From Sphingobacterium sp. UGAL515B_05 (GTDB lineage Bacteria; Bacteroidota; Bacteroidia; Sphingobacteriales; Sphingobacteriaceae): a stretch of DNA of 64,000 bases. This document shows positions 51,658 through 60,117 of the stretch, piece after piece. Each line of letters starts with the position of its first letter. Positions within the stretch are counted from its first letter, which is position 1. The notes beneath the pieces are model-generated. The model was not told the origin of the DNA, ran no database searches, and worked only from the letters and a program-made list of their open reading frames with translations. The translations under genes were made by a program, and so were the position numbers. The stretch is from the NCBI RefSeq assembly GCF_033097525.1, contig NZ_CP109907.1:4960001-5024000 (forward strand), written 5' to 3'.

Positions 51658-52302
51658 ATGGCAACAATCAACAATGGTGTAATCGGAAAGGCTAGTGGTA
51701 AGGTAGGCGCGGTGATCGCCTCATCCTGGAAATCCATCAACTACCTCAAAGGTTTGCCCAAAAAGCGGACGAAAGGCATGTCCGAAGAACAGCTGATCCA
51801 ACAGGAGCGTTTTCTAAAAATCTCCAAATTCCTGATGCCGATCACGCCAATCCTGCAGGTCGGATTTGGCCTCGCCAAAAGCGATAAGATGACGCCAAAT
51901 AATGTAGCGCTGCAGCAGAATATCGCCCAGGCGATAAGCGGTACTTATCCAAACTTTAGCTTGGATTACAGCAAGATCGAAATCAGTACGGGCTCTTACC
52001 TCAATGGCGGTTCAATGGAGGCGGCAGTAGGTGCCGGAATTGTATCGCTCTCCTGGGATACCGCCCTAAGTACCCTTTACAAGACCAAGGCCGACGATCA
52101 GGTCATTATCTTGATCTACCAGCCTGAAAAGGACGAGTTTATGACGACGCCGACCTCGCCAACGCGCGCTAGCGGGACGGTAGACATTCAGATTCCCTCG
52201 CATCTGCTGGGCGGTAAGGCGCATGTCTGGATCTTCTTTACGGACCGCAAAGCCGAAAAAGTATCCAAAAGTACTTACCTGGGCGAATTTGACCTGGCTT
52301 AG
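51658..52302 (+). CDS. DUF6266-family protein (1)
   Basis: 214 residues: ATINNGVIGKASGKVGAVIA then SSWKSINYLKGLPKK, the standard DUF6266 opening, followed by VSLSWDTALSTLYKTKADDQ and VHVWIFFTD-like ending (AHVWIFFTDRKAEKVSKSTY). The N-terminal 'GKVGxVVGxxWKG' pattern resembles phage or contractile structure proteins, but the role is not known. No signal peptide. It begins a codirectional run of five to six genes. Confidence 0.82.
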   Translation: MATINNGVIGKASGKVGAVIASSWKSINYLKGLPKKRTKGMSEEQLIQQERFLKISKFLMPITPILQVGFGLAKSDKMTPNNVALQQNIAQAISGTYPNFSLDYSKIEISTGSYLNGGSMEAAVGAGIVSLSWDTALSTLYKTKADDQVIILIYQPEKDEFMTTPTSPTRASGTVDIQIPSHLLGGKAHVWIFFTDRKAEKVSKSTYLGEFDLA

Positions 52303-52373
52303 CCTTTAGGGTATGAATTGAACGGGAGGAACCTTGTGCTCCTCCTGATTTGTAAACAAAAACGATAAAAGCG

Positions 52374-52925
52374 ATGCAGGTAATTTCAGAGTTCAAAAAG
52401 CAGGCTAAAGATCCGACACGGAAACAGGCCGCACAGGAGCGCTTTCGGCTGGCACGACGGTTTTTAAATCCGCTATATCCACTCATCATCAGCGGTTATG
52501 CCCAACGCAATAGTTCGGTACACGCGGCTTTTGGTCGGGCCATGTCGCATACCCTCACCAATGTGATACAGGGGGAGTTTCCGCATTTTAAGGTAGTGGC
52601 ACCGCTGGCCAAAATCAGCAATGGTATGCTCTCGCCAGTTGTGGTCGATACATGCCTGCGTACGGCGAATAGCATTGAGTTAACCTGGAATAGGTCTCCA
52701 GCCATTAGGGATTATAGTCAATGGGACGATCAGGTCATTCTCTGTGCTTACGACGTTGTTGGCGGACAGGCCGCCATCAATGAGCAGCTGGTCCTGCGGA
52801 AGGATGCCCACATGATCATCGAGCTGCCGTCTATCCTGTATGACAGGCCCGTACATCTGTACCTGTTTCTACACGATCGTGATAAAAAGCTGTACTCCAG
52901 AAGTCAATACCTCGGTCTTTTATAA
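52374..52925 (+). CDS. DUF6266-family protein (2), N-terminally short
   Basis: 183 residues, homologous to the preceding protein (ISEFKKQAKDPTRKQAAQER, NSIELTWNRSPAIRDYSQWD, DQVILCAYDVVG) but lacking the N-terminal 'GxIGKASGKVG' segment, so it is either a divergent or truncated member. Separated by 71 bases from the first copy; tandem duplication is likely. Confidence 0.7.
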   Translation: MQVISEFKKQAKDPTRKQAAQERFRLARRFLNPLYPLIISGYAQRNSSVHAAFGRAMSHTLTNVIQGEFPHFKVVAPLAKISNGMLSPVVVDTCLRTANSIELTWNRSPAIRDYSQWDDQVILCAYDVVGGQAAINEQLVLRKDAHMIIELPSILYDRPVHLYLFLHDRDKKLYSRSQYLGLL

Positions 52926-52939
52926 GTTAAATCTTGCGT

Positions 52940-53383
52940 ATGAAATCAACGATAAAAGTACTTCGCACAAAACAGGGTAAGCATAGCACCCTGTCTGAAA
53001 TCTACCTGAACAATCAGTTTGTCTGCTACGGCCTGGAGAATATTCCTCGCCCGGTGAAGATAAGGGGCGAAACGGCTATTCCCGCAGGCCTTTACCCGCT
53101 GGGCTTTAACCGCGACGGAGCAATGAATGGCCGTTACTACGACGACTATCCAAAGATGCACCGGGGAATGTTGGAAATACGTGATATTCCGAGTTTTAGC
53201 CATGTCTACTTCCACAAAGGGAATAGCTACAAACAGACTGCAGGCTGCATTTTGGTCGGTAGCCAGTACGTGCTGGAAGATGGCGATTACCGCCTGCTGG
53301 CTTCAGGTATAGCGTACAAAAAGTTGTATCCACTTGCTACCGAACTGATGGCCCAGGGGCTCGTCGACGTGCTCGTCGAATGA
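52940..53383 (+). CDS. DUF5675-family protein
   Basis: 147 residues from the ATG at 52940 (a TTG at 52934 is possible). DUF5675 features: YLNNQFVCYGLENIPRPVKI, GETAIPAGLYPLGFNRDG, MLEIRDIPSFSHVYFHKGNS and TAGCILVGS. The LE..R....GETAIPAG, H-x-GN and GC-I-V-G order is found in phage and prophage genomes, where the domain is suspected to act on the cell wall; the conserved His and Cys would fit an L,D-transpeptidase-like site. Unproven. Confidence 0.8.
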   Translation: MKSTIKVLRTKQGKHSTLSEIYLNNQFVCYGLENIPRPVKIRGETAIPAGLYPLGFNRDGAMNGRYYDDYPKMHRGMLEIRDIPSFSHVYFHKGNSYKQTAGCILVGSQYVLEDGDYRLLASGIAYKKLYPLATELMAQGLVDVLVE

Positions 53384-53428
53384 GTGGTACCCGCCGTCAG
53401 GCCATTGATCACCCTAAAAAAAATAAGC

Positions 53429-53785
53429 ATGAAAAAGATCTTCAATAAAATAGGACAGGTGCTGCAGCTGCTGCTGACGGCGCCGGTAAAGCTACCGGGG
53501 AAAGTAGGGAATGTATTAAAATACCTGGCCTTGGGGCTTGGCATCGTGGAAACGGTGTTGGATGAGGCTAAGCCACAGTCGGAGGTAGACGATGGCAAGC
53601 AGCCGCTGGAAGGAAAAGATAATCCCGTCGACAGCGAAAGCAATCGGTCGGCATTGGGTGAGACGATGTCTTCATCGGTGTTGCCTACAGATAACGATCC
53701 TTCGGAGAGCGCGAGGGAAGATGAGTCCGTTAAGAACGGAACCGAAAATCCCGTAGAAAGGAGCGCGACGGATGAAATGGAATGA
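53429..53785 (+). CDS. Small amphipathic/acidic protein
   Basis: 118 residues from the ATG at 53429: an N-terminal amphipathic, membrane-associating helix (MKKIFNKIGQVLQLLLTAPV, VLKYLALGLGIVETVL) and a long acidic disordered tail (KPQSEVDDGKQPLEGKDNPV). No family recognised. Its end overlaps the start of the holin-like gene by 14 bases, so it belongs to the DUF5675 cassette. Confidence 0.6.
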   Translation: MKKIFNKIGQVLQLLLTAPVKLPGKVGNVLKYLALGLGIVETVLDEAKPQSEVDDGKQPLEGKDNPVDSESNRSALGETMSSSVLPTDNDPSESAREDESVKNGTENPVERSATDEME

Positions 53786-53948
53786 TATCCGTATCTCGGC
53801 CATCGGTGGTACCATCTGTTCCATCTGGGCCAGCATCTCGCTGGGCGATGCGCTGCAGACCGCCCTAACGGCTGCCCTGGGGACCTTGGTCAGTTACGTG
53901 ACAAGCAGGTTACTGGCCAAATGGACTAAACGCAAAGATCAAGAATAA
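53772..53948 (+). CDS. Holin-like small membrane protein (58 residues)
   Basis: MKWNDIRISAIGGTICSIWA then SISLGDALQTALTAALGTLV and SYVTSRLLAKWTKRKDQE: two hydrophobic segments and a basic C-terminus. It overlaps the preceding gene by 14 bases in another frame. Next to DUF5675 it resembles a phage holin with a lysis-type partner. Length and charge pattern fit; no sequence signature is decisive. Confidence 0.6.
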   Translation: MKWNDIRISAIGGTICSIWASISLGDALQTALTAALGTLVSYVTSRLLAKWTKRKDQE

Positions 53949-53966
53949 CATTGCGTGGCGCAATTT

Positions 53967-54000
53967 CAATGCCCCCGGAGCTAAAAACCTGGGGGCATTG
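53967..54000. terminator. Hairpin after the DUF6266/DUF5675 cassette
   Basis: CAATGCCCCC (53967-53976) and GGGGGCATTG (53991-54000) form a ten-base perfect stem with a 14-base loop, 18 bases after the last stop codon. No T run follows. Confidence 0.6.
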
Positions 54001-54245
54001 AAGCGAGTTGCTTCGGCAGGAAAAACACCATACCCGCAGACCTCGGTCTAAGAAAGTGAAATTGCAACATGTTGACCTGATATGAGGATAAAAAAGTAAA
54101 AATCTAATACTAAACAAAGTTTATATATACTATATTTGCCAATGATAAGGGGAATGGAATGGTATGAATACCCCTTTTTATCGTTGCATTTACGGATACA
54201 ATGCTTTTATTTAAATGCTTGAAATTTATAAACTATCTTAGTCGT

Positions 54246-54596
54246 ATGAAAATTATTAAAACCTTTTGTCTTCTTAGTTTGCTCACCCTGTTTTCTTGTG
54301 GTAAAGTTGAAAAAAGTATAGTCGACTGTTTTGGAGAATCGATATTAGTTGACGTTCACCACAAAGCAGCTGCCGATGCAGCGTCAAAAATCGACTTTAA
54401 TGTAAGCTACTCCGGCGACCATAAAATGGATACTGCCATAAAATGGGATTTCGGCGATGGAACGATTCAAACCTTAAACGGATTAACGGCAAGCCATACC
54501 TACAGTAAAGCCGGAACTTATACCGTTATCGCAAAGGTAGGCCTTAACAATGACGGTTGTTCTTTTGATATCAAGGAAACTGTCACCATCCCTTAG
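54246..54596 (+). CDS. PKD-domain lipoprotein
   Basis: 116 residues. Lipoprotein signal (FCLLSLLTLFSC) with Cys at residue 17 or so, then one PKD domain (IDFNVSYSGDHK, IKWDFGDGTIQTLNGLTASH, TYSKAGTYTVIAKV). PKD domains are Ig-like modules of surface proteins. An upstream ATG at 54201 is rejected because it adds a stretch before the signal. It stands alone. Confidence 0.8.
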   Translation: MKIIKTFCLLSLLTLFSCGKVEKSIVDCFGESILVDVHHKAAADAASKIDFNVSYSGDHKMDTAIKWDFGDGTIQTLNGLTASHTYSKAGTYTVIAKVGLNNDGCSFDIKETVTIP

Positions 54597-54767
54597 CTGT
54601 AACAATACAATAGTGTGTCATGATATTTTACATGCTTTTGTGATTATTATACATTCTTATCTAAGTTTCTTTTTATATTTTGCAGCAAATTTTTACAATT
54701 ATAAATCTATTATCAGGGAAATCTAGTATAGCGTTGCTGTAAGGATTCCCGTCAAGCATCTATTAGA

Positions 54768-55349
54768 ATGAATGTAGCGAAAGAAAAGGAGCGGCTGATA
54801 GCACTGATTCAAGGGGACAAAAAAGCTTTTGAATTATTATACGGCTTCTATCGTCCTCAGCTCTATGGCTATGTCTTTAAATTGGTTCGTTCCCACGAAG
54901 TTAGCCAGGAGATATTTCAGGATATTTTTATCCGCCTCTGGAAGCAGCGCGAACAGATAGATCCGCAACAGTCTGTTCGAAGTTACTTATACACCATTGC
55001 TCAAAATCTCGTTTACGACTATTATAAAAAGGTCGCTTCAGACCGAAATAAACTGGAGACATTTAAATTGTTTTATGCCACTGCATCTGAAAATAATATC
55101 GAAGAGCTGCTGGCGTTTAAAGAAGTCCGCGATCATCTCGATACCATCCTTGCCATCATACCCGAAAAGTGCAGGCAGGTCTATGTGCTCTGCAAATTGG
55201 AGGGCAGAAGTTACCAGGAGGTGGCAAACTTGCTCAATATCTCCATTTCCACAGTAAACAACCATATCGTAAAGGCTTCCAGTATAATTAAAAATAACTG
55301 GAAATCAGATGTTTTGTATTTATTTCTCTTTTTTTTCATTTTTCAGTAG
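54768..55349 (+). CDS. ECF RNA polymerase sigma factor, FecI-like
   Basis: 193 residues with sigma-70 region 2 (FELLYGFYRPQLYGYVFKLV, DIFIRLWKQREQIDPQQSVR) and region 4 (IPEKCRQVYVLCKLEGRSYQ, EVANLLNISISTVNNHI). The hydrophobic C-terminal tail is typical of Bacteroidota FecI proteins. A weak -7-like TATATTTTG lies at 54674-54682. The FecR anti-sigma gene follows at 55403. The unit should respond to ligand binding by the STN-carrying SusC at 56721. Confidence 0.93.
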   Translation: MNVAKEKERLIALIQGDKKAFELLYGFYRPQLYGYVFKLVRSHEVSQEIFQDIFIRLWKQREQIDPQQSVRSYLYTIAQNLVYDYYKKVASDRNKLETFKLFYATASENNIEELLAFKEVRDHLDTILAIIPEKCRQVYVLCKLEGRSYQEVANLLNISISTVNNHIVKASSIIKNNWKSDVLYLFLFFFIFQ

Positions 55350-55402
55350 TTGGTTTTCCGTTACGATTCGTAGTGCTTGTAATAATCAATTAAAAAAGCC
55401 AA

Positions 55403-56596
55403 GTGAATCAAGAAGATTTAAACAAATTATTTAAAAAATACATCAAGGGAAATTGCACGGCCGAAGAACTCGAGACTTTTTTCCAGTTCGTCCGCGACAA
55501 AAGAAATGAACCGCTTTTGTTTGATCTGATGCGTCAACATGAAATTGACGAGGAACGCTGGACAGCAGAGTTTAGGGAGCAGATGCAGCGTTCTTTTGAT
55601 AAAACGGATGATTTCCTCGCCAAAGAACTTTTTCACCCCGCCAAATCGCCTAAAATTGCTTATTTGAAATGGCTGCCTTATGCTGCAGCCGCTGTATTAC
55701 TGTTTGGTGCAACCTTTTTTGGATGGCAAAAATGGCAACAAGCAAATTTGGGCAGCTCTGTCGACACCCAGGTATATCTTCCTAAAGATCGTCAGGCCGA
55801 ACTGACATTGCCCAATGGCGAGCTGGTCACACTGGCGTCGAATATCGAATCGCCCCGAGTATTATTTGAAAAGGGGCCGCTGCAATTGATCCAAAAAACT
55901 GGTGGCCGATTGGAAATAGTGGGTAAGGGGGATGGCCTCCTTGCAACTGAGCAGATACAATTGAAAATAGCAAAGGGTAAACGGATGCAGCTCTATTTTG
56001 CAGACAGCAGTGCCGTGACGCTCAACTCTACATCCCGCCTTACATTCCCGCTGGAATTTGCCGCACAGGAGCGGAAGACAGAACTGCTGGGTGAAGGTTA
56101 TTTTGAAATAGCACACAATCCACAAAAACCTTTTTTTGTGAAGACGCCCACACAGCTGGTCCAGGTATATGGCACCAAATTTAATGTCCGCGAATATCCG
56201 GATGAAAATATCGTCAGTACAGCATTGTTTGAGGGAAAGGTATCTGTGCGCAAGCGGCACGGCGATGCTTATGGCAAAGCCGATTTCTTGACACCGGGCA
56301 AAAAGTTACTGTTAGCGAAGGATAGTCCCAACAACGAAAAAGCTGAAATAAAAAATGACAAAGAAATCAGGGGTTGGATCACAGGGCGTAGATACTATGA
56401 CGGTGTTGCGTTAAAGACGATGCTACGGGATCTTGCACATGATTTTGACATCCGTATCGATTGGGAGCGCATTCCGGAACTGAGATTCCAGGGCACAATT
56501 CCGCAGGACTTTTCATTAGACCAGATAATTGATCTCATCAATCAGACGGCTAATATCAAATTATACAAAAAGGATAACCTAATAACCATTCAATAA
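55403..56596 (+). CDS. FecR-type anti-sigma factor with DUF4974
   Basis: 397 residues from a GTG start at 55403. A short cytoplasmic anti-sigma segment, one membrane helix (LPYAAAAVLLFGATFFGW), the FecR domain (LPNGELVTLASNIES, MQLYFADSSAVTLNSTSRLT, PFFVKTPTQLVQVYGTKFNV) and a C-terminal DUF4974 domain (LKTMLRDLAHDFDIRIDWER, FSLDQIIDLINQTANI). It relays the signal from the SusC STN domain to FecI. Confidence 0.92.
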   Translation: MNQEDLNKLFKKYIKGNCTAEELETFFQFVRDKRNEPLLFDLMRQHEIDEERWTAEFREQMQRSFDKTDDFLAKELFHPAKSPKIAYLKWLPYAAAAVLLFGATFFGWQKWQQANLGSSVDTQVYLPKDRQAELTLPNGELVTLASNIESPRVLFEKGPLQLIQKTGGRLEIVGKGDGLLATEQIQLKIAKGKRMQLYFADSSAVTLNSTSRLTFPLEFAAQERKTELLGEGYFEIAHNPQKPFFVKTPTQLVQVYGTKFNVREYPDENIVSTALFEGKVSVRKRHGDAYGKADFLTPGKKLLLAKDSPNNEKAEIKNDKEIRGWITGRRYYDGVALKTMLRDLAHDFDIRIDWERIPELRFQGTIPQDFSLDQIIDLINQTANIKLYKKDNLITIQ

Positions 56597-56720
56597 AAAA
56601 TTTATGAGAAACAAAGAAAAACCAAGCTGAGAAAAAAGCAAAATCGGACGTGGTACCAGCACATCCGATCGTTGCTAGGAGTAAAAAACAAATTTTCTAA
56701 GAACCTAACATTACAAAAGT

Positions 56721-59700
56721 ATGAATTTTAACATTCAATACAAGCGATTGTATTGCCTTGTCTACCGGCTTCGAAAAATTAAGCGTAGACCCCTGATTTA
56801 TGGTATCCTGCTTATGAAACTAATTGTCTTATTGACAGCGATGGGAACGTTGAATGCGTACGCTGCCGTATATGCACAAAAAATCAATCTCAACCTGAAA
56901 AGTGTCACCCTAAAGGAGGTATTGGACCAAATTGGCAAACAGTCAAAATACGACCTGTTTTACAATATCGACTTTGTCGAAAAACTGGGCAAACTAGATG
57001 TTACCTTGGAAAACATGGAGCTCGAAAAGGCCCTGGAAAGCCTGAGCCGTCGTTTGCCAATCGACTACAAGATCAATGCGCGCATGATTACCTTATTTCC
57101 TAAAGCGGAAAATCCGATACAGCAGCGCATGGTCAAAGGTAAAGTAACGGACGAGGATGGAAATCCGCTGGCAGGGGTTACAATCGTCGAGAAAGGAACA
57201 CGAAACGGAACGACAACAGATGCCTCCGGCGAATTCATTTTAAGAGACAGCAAGGCCGGAGCGACTATATCCATCAAGATAATTGGCTATGTCGCCCAGG
57301 AGGTAATCTCCAATGGCGACCCCCTAAACATTCGTTTAGCCAAAGACGTGGCTTCTCTTGATGAAGTTGTGGTGGTGGGTTATGGCCAAAGCAGTAAGCG
57401 TAATATCAATAGTGCTGTAAGTACATTGGATATGGGAAATGTGGCTAAAATCCCGGTGCAATCTATTAACGACGGTATCGCCGGTAGAATTCAGGGGGTC
57501 ATCGTGACGAGTAGCTCGGGTGCGCCCGGATCCAAAAGTTCGGTCTCCATTCGCGGAGCTGGAACACCCTTGTACGTTATCGACAATGTCATCCGTTCTC
57601 AGAATGATTTCCTAAATATCAATCCCAACGATATTGAAAACTATTCTGTATTAAAAGATGCTGCCGCGACAGCACTTTATGGCGCGCAAGGCGGAAACGG
57701 CGTTATCCTCGTGACAACGAAAAGAGGAAAGGAGGGCGCGATGGATATCAATTATACATTCAATCAGACGTTCTCCCAGCCAACTATTTTTCCAAAGAAA
57801 CTAAGTTCTTATGAAAATTTAAAAGCCATCAATGCGGTGTATCAGTTTGAAGGCCTGCAGCAGCCAACTCCAGACAATATACTGGAGTATTATAGGACAC
57901 AGGAAAAACCGTACGAATACCCCAATACAGATTGGCAAAAAGTAGGCTTGAAAGACTATGCAACTGAACAAAGACATGATCTGGCGATCACTTCTGGAAC
58001 GGAACGGTTGACGTATTATGCTTCCGGATCTTATTACAACCAAAATAGTAACCTGCGGACCAACAACAATAATAACAAACGCATTACCTATCGGTTAAAT
58101 ACGGTCAGCAACTTTAAAGAGGTCAATTTAAAAGTGACCGCCGGACTGGATGGCTATATCGAAGATAATATTCTTCCCAGTTCTTCGACGGCATCTTCCT
58201 ATGCGGCATTTTATCAACATATACAGCAAAGGCGTTCTTCGCAGTTAGCTTACAATGAATTTGGACTCCCTTCTTCAAACACAACCGATAATCCTGCCGT
58301 AGAACTGTCGGATGCTTCTGGTTACAATAAGTCCAATTCCCGCATATTTAATAGCATACTTTCATTTGAATACAATGCGCCATTTCTTGAGGGCTTGACC
58401 TTAAAAGCCAACGGAAATTATAATATGTGGAACTCCAAAAACAAGCTCTGGAATTTAACAGCGCCTTCTTATGCCAATGGCAGCACGACGCCAATTTTGG
58501 GTAATCCGCCTAATCTAACAGCTACACGTGGAGAAGGAAGTACATTATTATTGCAAGGATATTTACTGTATAATAAAAAATTCGGCGATCATTCCTTTGA
58601 TTTTACGGGTGTATACGAACAGGCAAAAAACCTAAGTACGTCCGTTTCTGCAACCCGACAACAATACCAGATTTTATTCGATCAGTTTATTGCCGGGCCA
58701 ACAGTCAATCAATTGGCAAATGGTTCGGAATCTGAAAGTGGCCGCGCGGGTTATGTGGGCCGGCTATCTTATAACTACAAATCCAAATACTTTTTCGATG
58801 GATCACTTCGTTACGACGGTCTGGATCTATTTCCTAAGCAACGACAATGGGGTACATTTTATGCGTTATCCGGTGGTTACGCCATTTCGGAAGAATCTTT
58901 TTTCCAGCCGCTACGTGAACGTAATATCTTGAATTACCTCCGTCTACGTGGATCGTATGGTTTAGTTGGAAGTGCAGAAGGAATTTCACCGTTCTCGTAT
59001 GTACCCGGCTACAGCATCGATGCCAACAGCTGGATTGTGGATGATAAACCTGTGCAGGGATCCTCAGAGCCGGGAAGTCTGCCAAGCACCAATTTCTCCT
59101 GGTATAGTATTCGGGAACGAAACTTTGGGTTAGATTTTGCTTCACTCAACAACCGTTTGACAGGAACTTTTGACTATTTCTACAAGCGTACTACGGGGTA
59201 TGTTGTGGCCGATACGCGGTATGCCGCAACCTTGGGGATAGGCCTTCCACCTATTAATTATGACGCTGGGGCTTTCCGTCGGCATGGCGCAGAATTTAAC
59301 TTGACATGGAATGACAGAAAAGGGGATTTTACGTATAAACTGGGGGTAAACTTTACCTATTTCAATCAGCTATGGGAACGTAATCCAGCCGAAGACGATG
59401 CTACCGTCAAAAATCCGTATACACGGGAAACGGGTATCGTTGATCTGGGCATAGTGCGCGGATATATTAATCAAGGCTTTTATCAAAATAATGCAGACCT
59501 GTTATATGGTCCGCGCAGGATAAGTTCCATTAATGTGATTGCTGGCGATCTGCGTTATGCAGATTTTAACGGCGATGGAAAATTAGATGGCGCAGATCAG
59601 ATCCGCGTTGGAAGCAATTCTTTTCCACGGATTAATTATGGTACAACCATCGACCTGGGCTATAAGGCCTGGAGCCTATCAGCGGTGATTATGGGCTCGG

Positions 59701-60104
59701 GCAATCGCGATAGGTACCTTGGTAGTATTATACAGGGAAGTGGCGAAAATAAGTTGATTTATGAGTTTCAGCAAGATTACTGGCGCGTAGACAATACGGA
59801 TGCACTTTTCCCACGTCAAGTAACCGCTACGGGTGTAAACGGAAATAATAATTTCGTCACCAGCGATTTCTGGATTTTGCCTTCGCGATTTGTCAGACTC
59901 AAATATTTCCAGCTCGGCTATGATTTAAAAGCGCAGCTTTTAAAAAACACCAAGTTCAAACAATTCCGCGTGTTTGCCAGCGGTACCAACTTATTGACTT
60001 TCTCGAATACGAAGAAATATTTTGTGGATCCCGAGTCTGATCAGAATAATGAGAATTATCCCATCCAACGTACGATTTCTCTGGGTGTAAATGTTGGATT
60101 TTAA
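56721..60104 (+). CDS. SusC-family TonB-dependent transporter with STN domain
   Basis: 1127 residues. After a long N-terminus with a hydrophobic segment (GILLMKLIVLLTAMGTLNAY) comes the secretin/TonB N-terminal (STN) domain (LNLKSVTLKEVLDQIGKQSK to INARMITLFPK), then a carboxypeptidase-like domain (GKVTDEDGNPLAGVTIVEKG), the plug (EVVVVGYGQSSKRNINSAVS, AAATALYGAQGGNGVILVTT) and the barrel ending in GVNVGF. The STN domain identifies it as the sensor-transporter for the FecI/FecR pair directly upstream. Imports an oligosaccharide with the SusD that follows. Confidence 0.95.
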   Translation: MNFNIQYKRLYCLVYRLRKIKRRPLIYGILLMKLIVLLTAMGTLNAYAAVYAQKINLNLKSVTLKEVLDQIGKQSKYDLFYNIDFVEKLGKLDVTLENMELEKALESLSRRLPIDYKINARMITLFPKAENPIQQRMVKGKVTDEDGNPLAGVTIVEKGTRNGTTTDASGEFILRDSKAGATISIKIIGYVAQEVISNGDPLNIRLAKDVASLDEVVVVGYGQSSKRNINSAVSTLDMGNVAKIPVQSINDGIAGRIQGVIVTSSSGAPGSKSSVSIRGAGTPLYVIDNVIRSQNDFLNINPNDIENYSVLKDAAATALYGAQGGNGVILVTTKRGKEGAMDINYTFNQTFSQPTIFPKKLSSYENLKAINAVYQFEGLQQPTPDNILEYYRTQEKPYEYPNTDWQKVGLKDYATEQRHDLAITSGTERLTYYASGSYYNQNSNLRTNNNNNKRITYRLNTVSNFKEVNLKVTAGLDGYIEDNILPSSSTASSYAAFYQHIQQRRSSQLAYNEFGLPSSNTTDNPAVELSDASGYNKSNSRIFNSILSFEYNAPFLEGLTLKANGNYNMWNSKNKLWNLTAPSYANGSTTPILGNPPNLTATRGEGSTLLLQGYLLYNKKFGDHSFDFTGVYEQAKNLSTSVSATRQQYQILFDQFIAGPTVNQLANGSESESGRAGYVGRLSYNYKSKYFFDGSLRYDGLDLFPKQRQWGTFYALSGGYAISEESFFQPLRERNILNYLRLRGSYGLVGSAEGISPFSYVPGYSIDANSWIVDDKPVQGSSEPGSLPSTNFSWYSIRERNFGLDFASLNNRLTGTFDYFYKRTTGYVVADTRYAATLGIGLPPINYDAGAFRRHGAEFNLTWNDRKGDFTYKLGVNFTYFNQLWERNPAEDDATVKNPYTRETGIVDLGIVRGYINQGFYQNNADLLYGPRRISSINVIAGDLRYADFNGDGKLDGADQIRVGSNSFPRINYGTTIDLGYKAWSLSAVIMGSGNRDRYLGSIIQGSGENKLIYEFQQDYWRVDNTDALFPRQVTATGVNGNNNFVTSDFWILPSRFVRLKYFQLGYDLKAQLLKNTKFKQFRVFASGTNLLTFSNTKKYFVDPESDQNNENYPIQRTISLGVNVGF

Positions 60105-60117
60105 GTTAGATAGCAAA

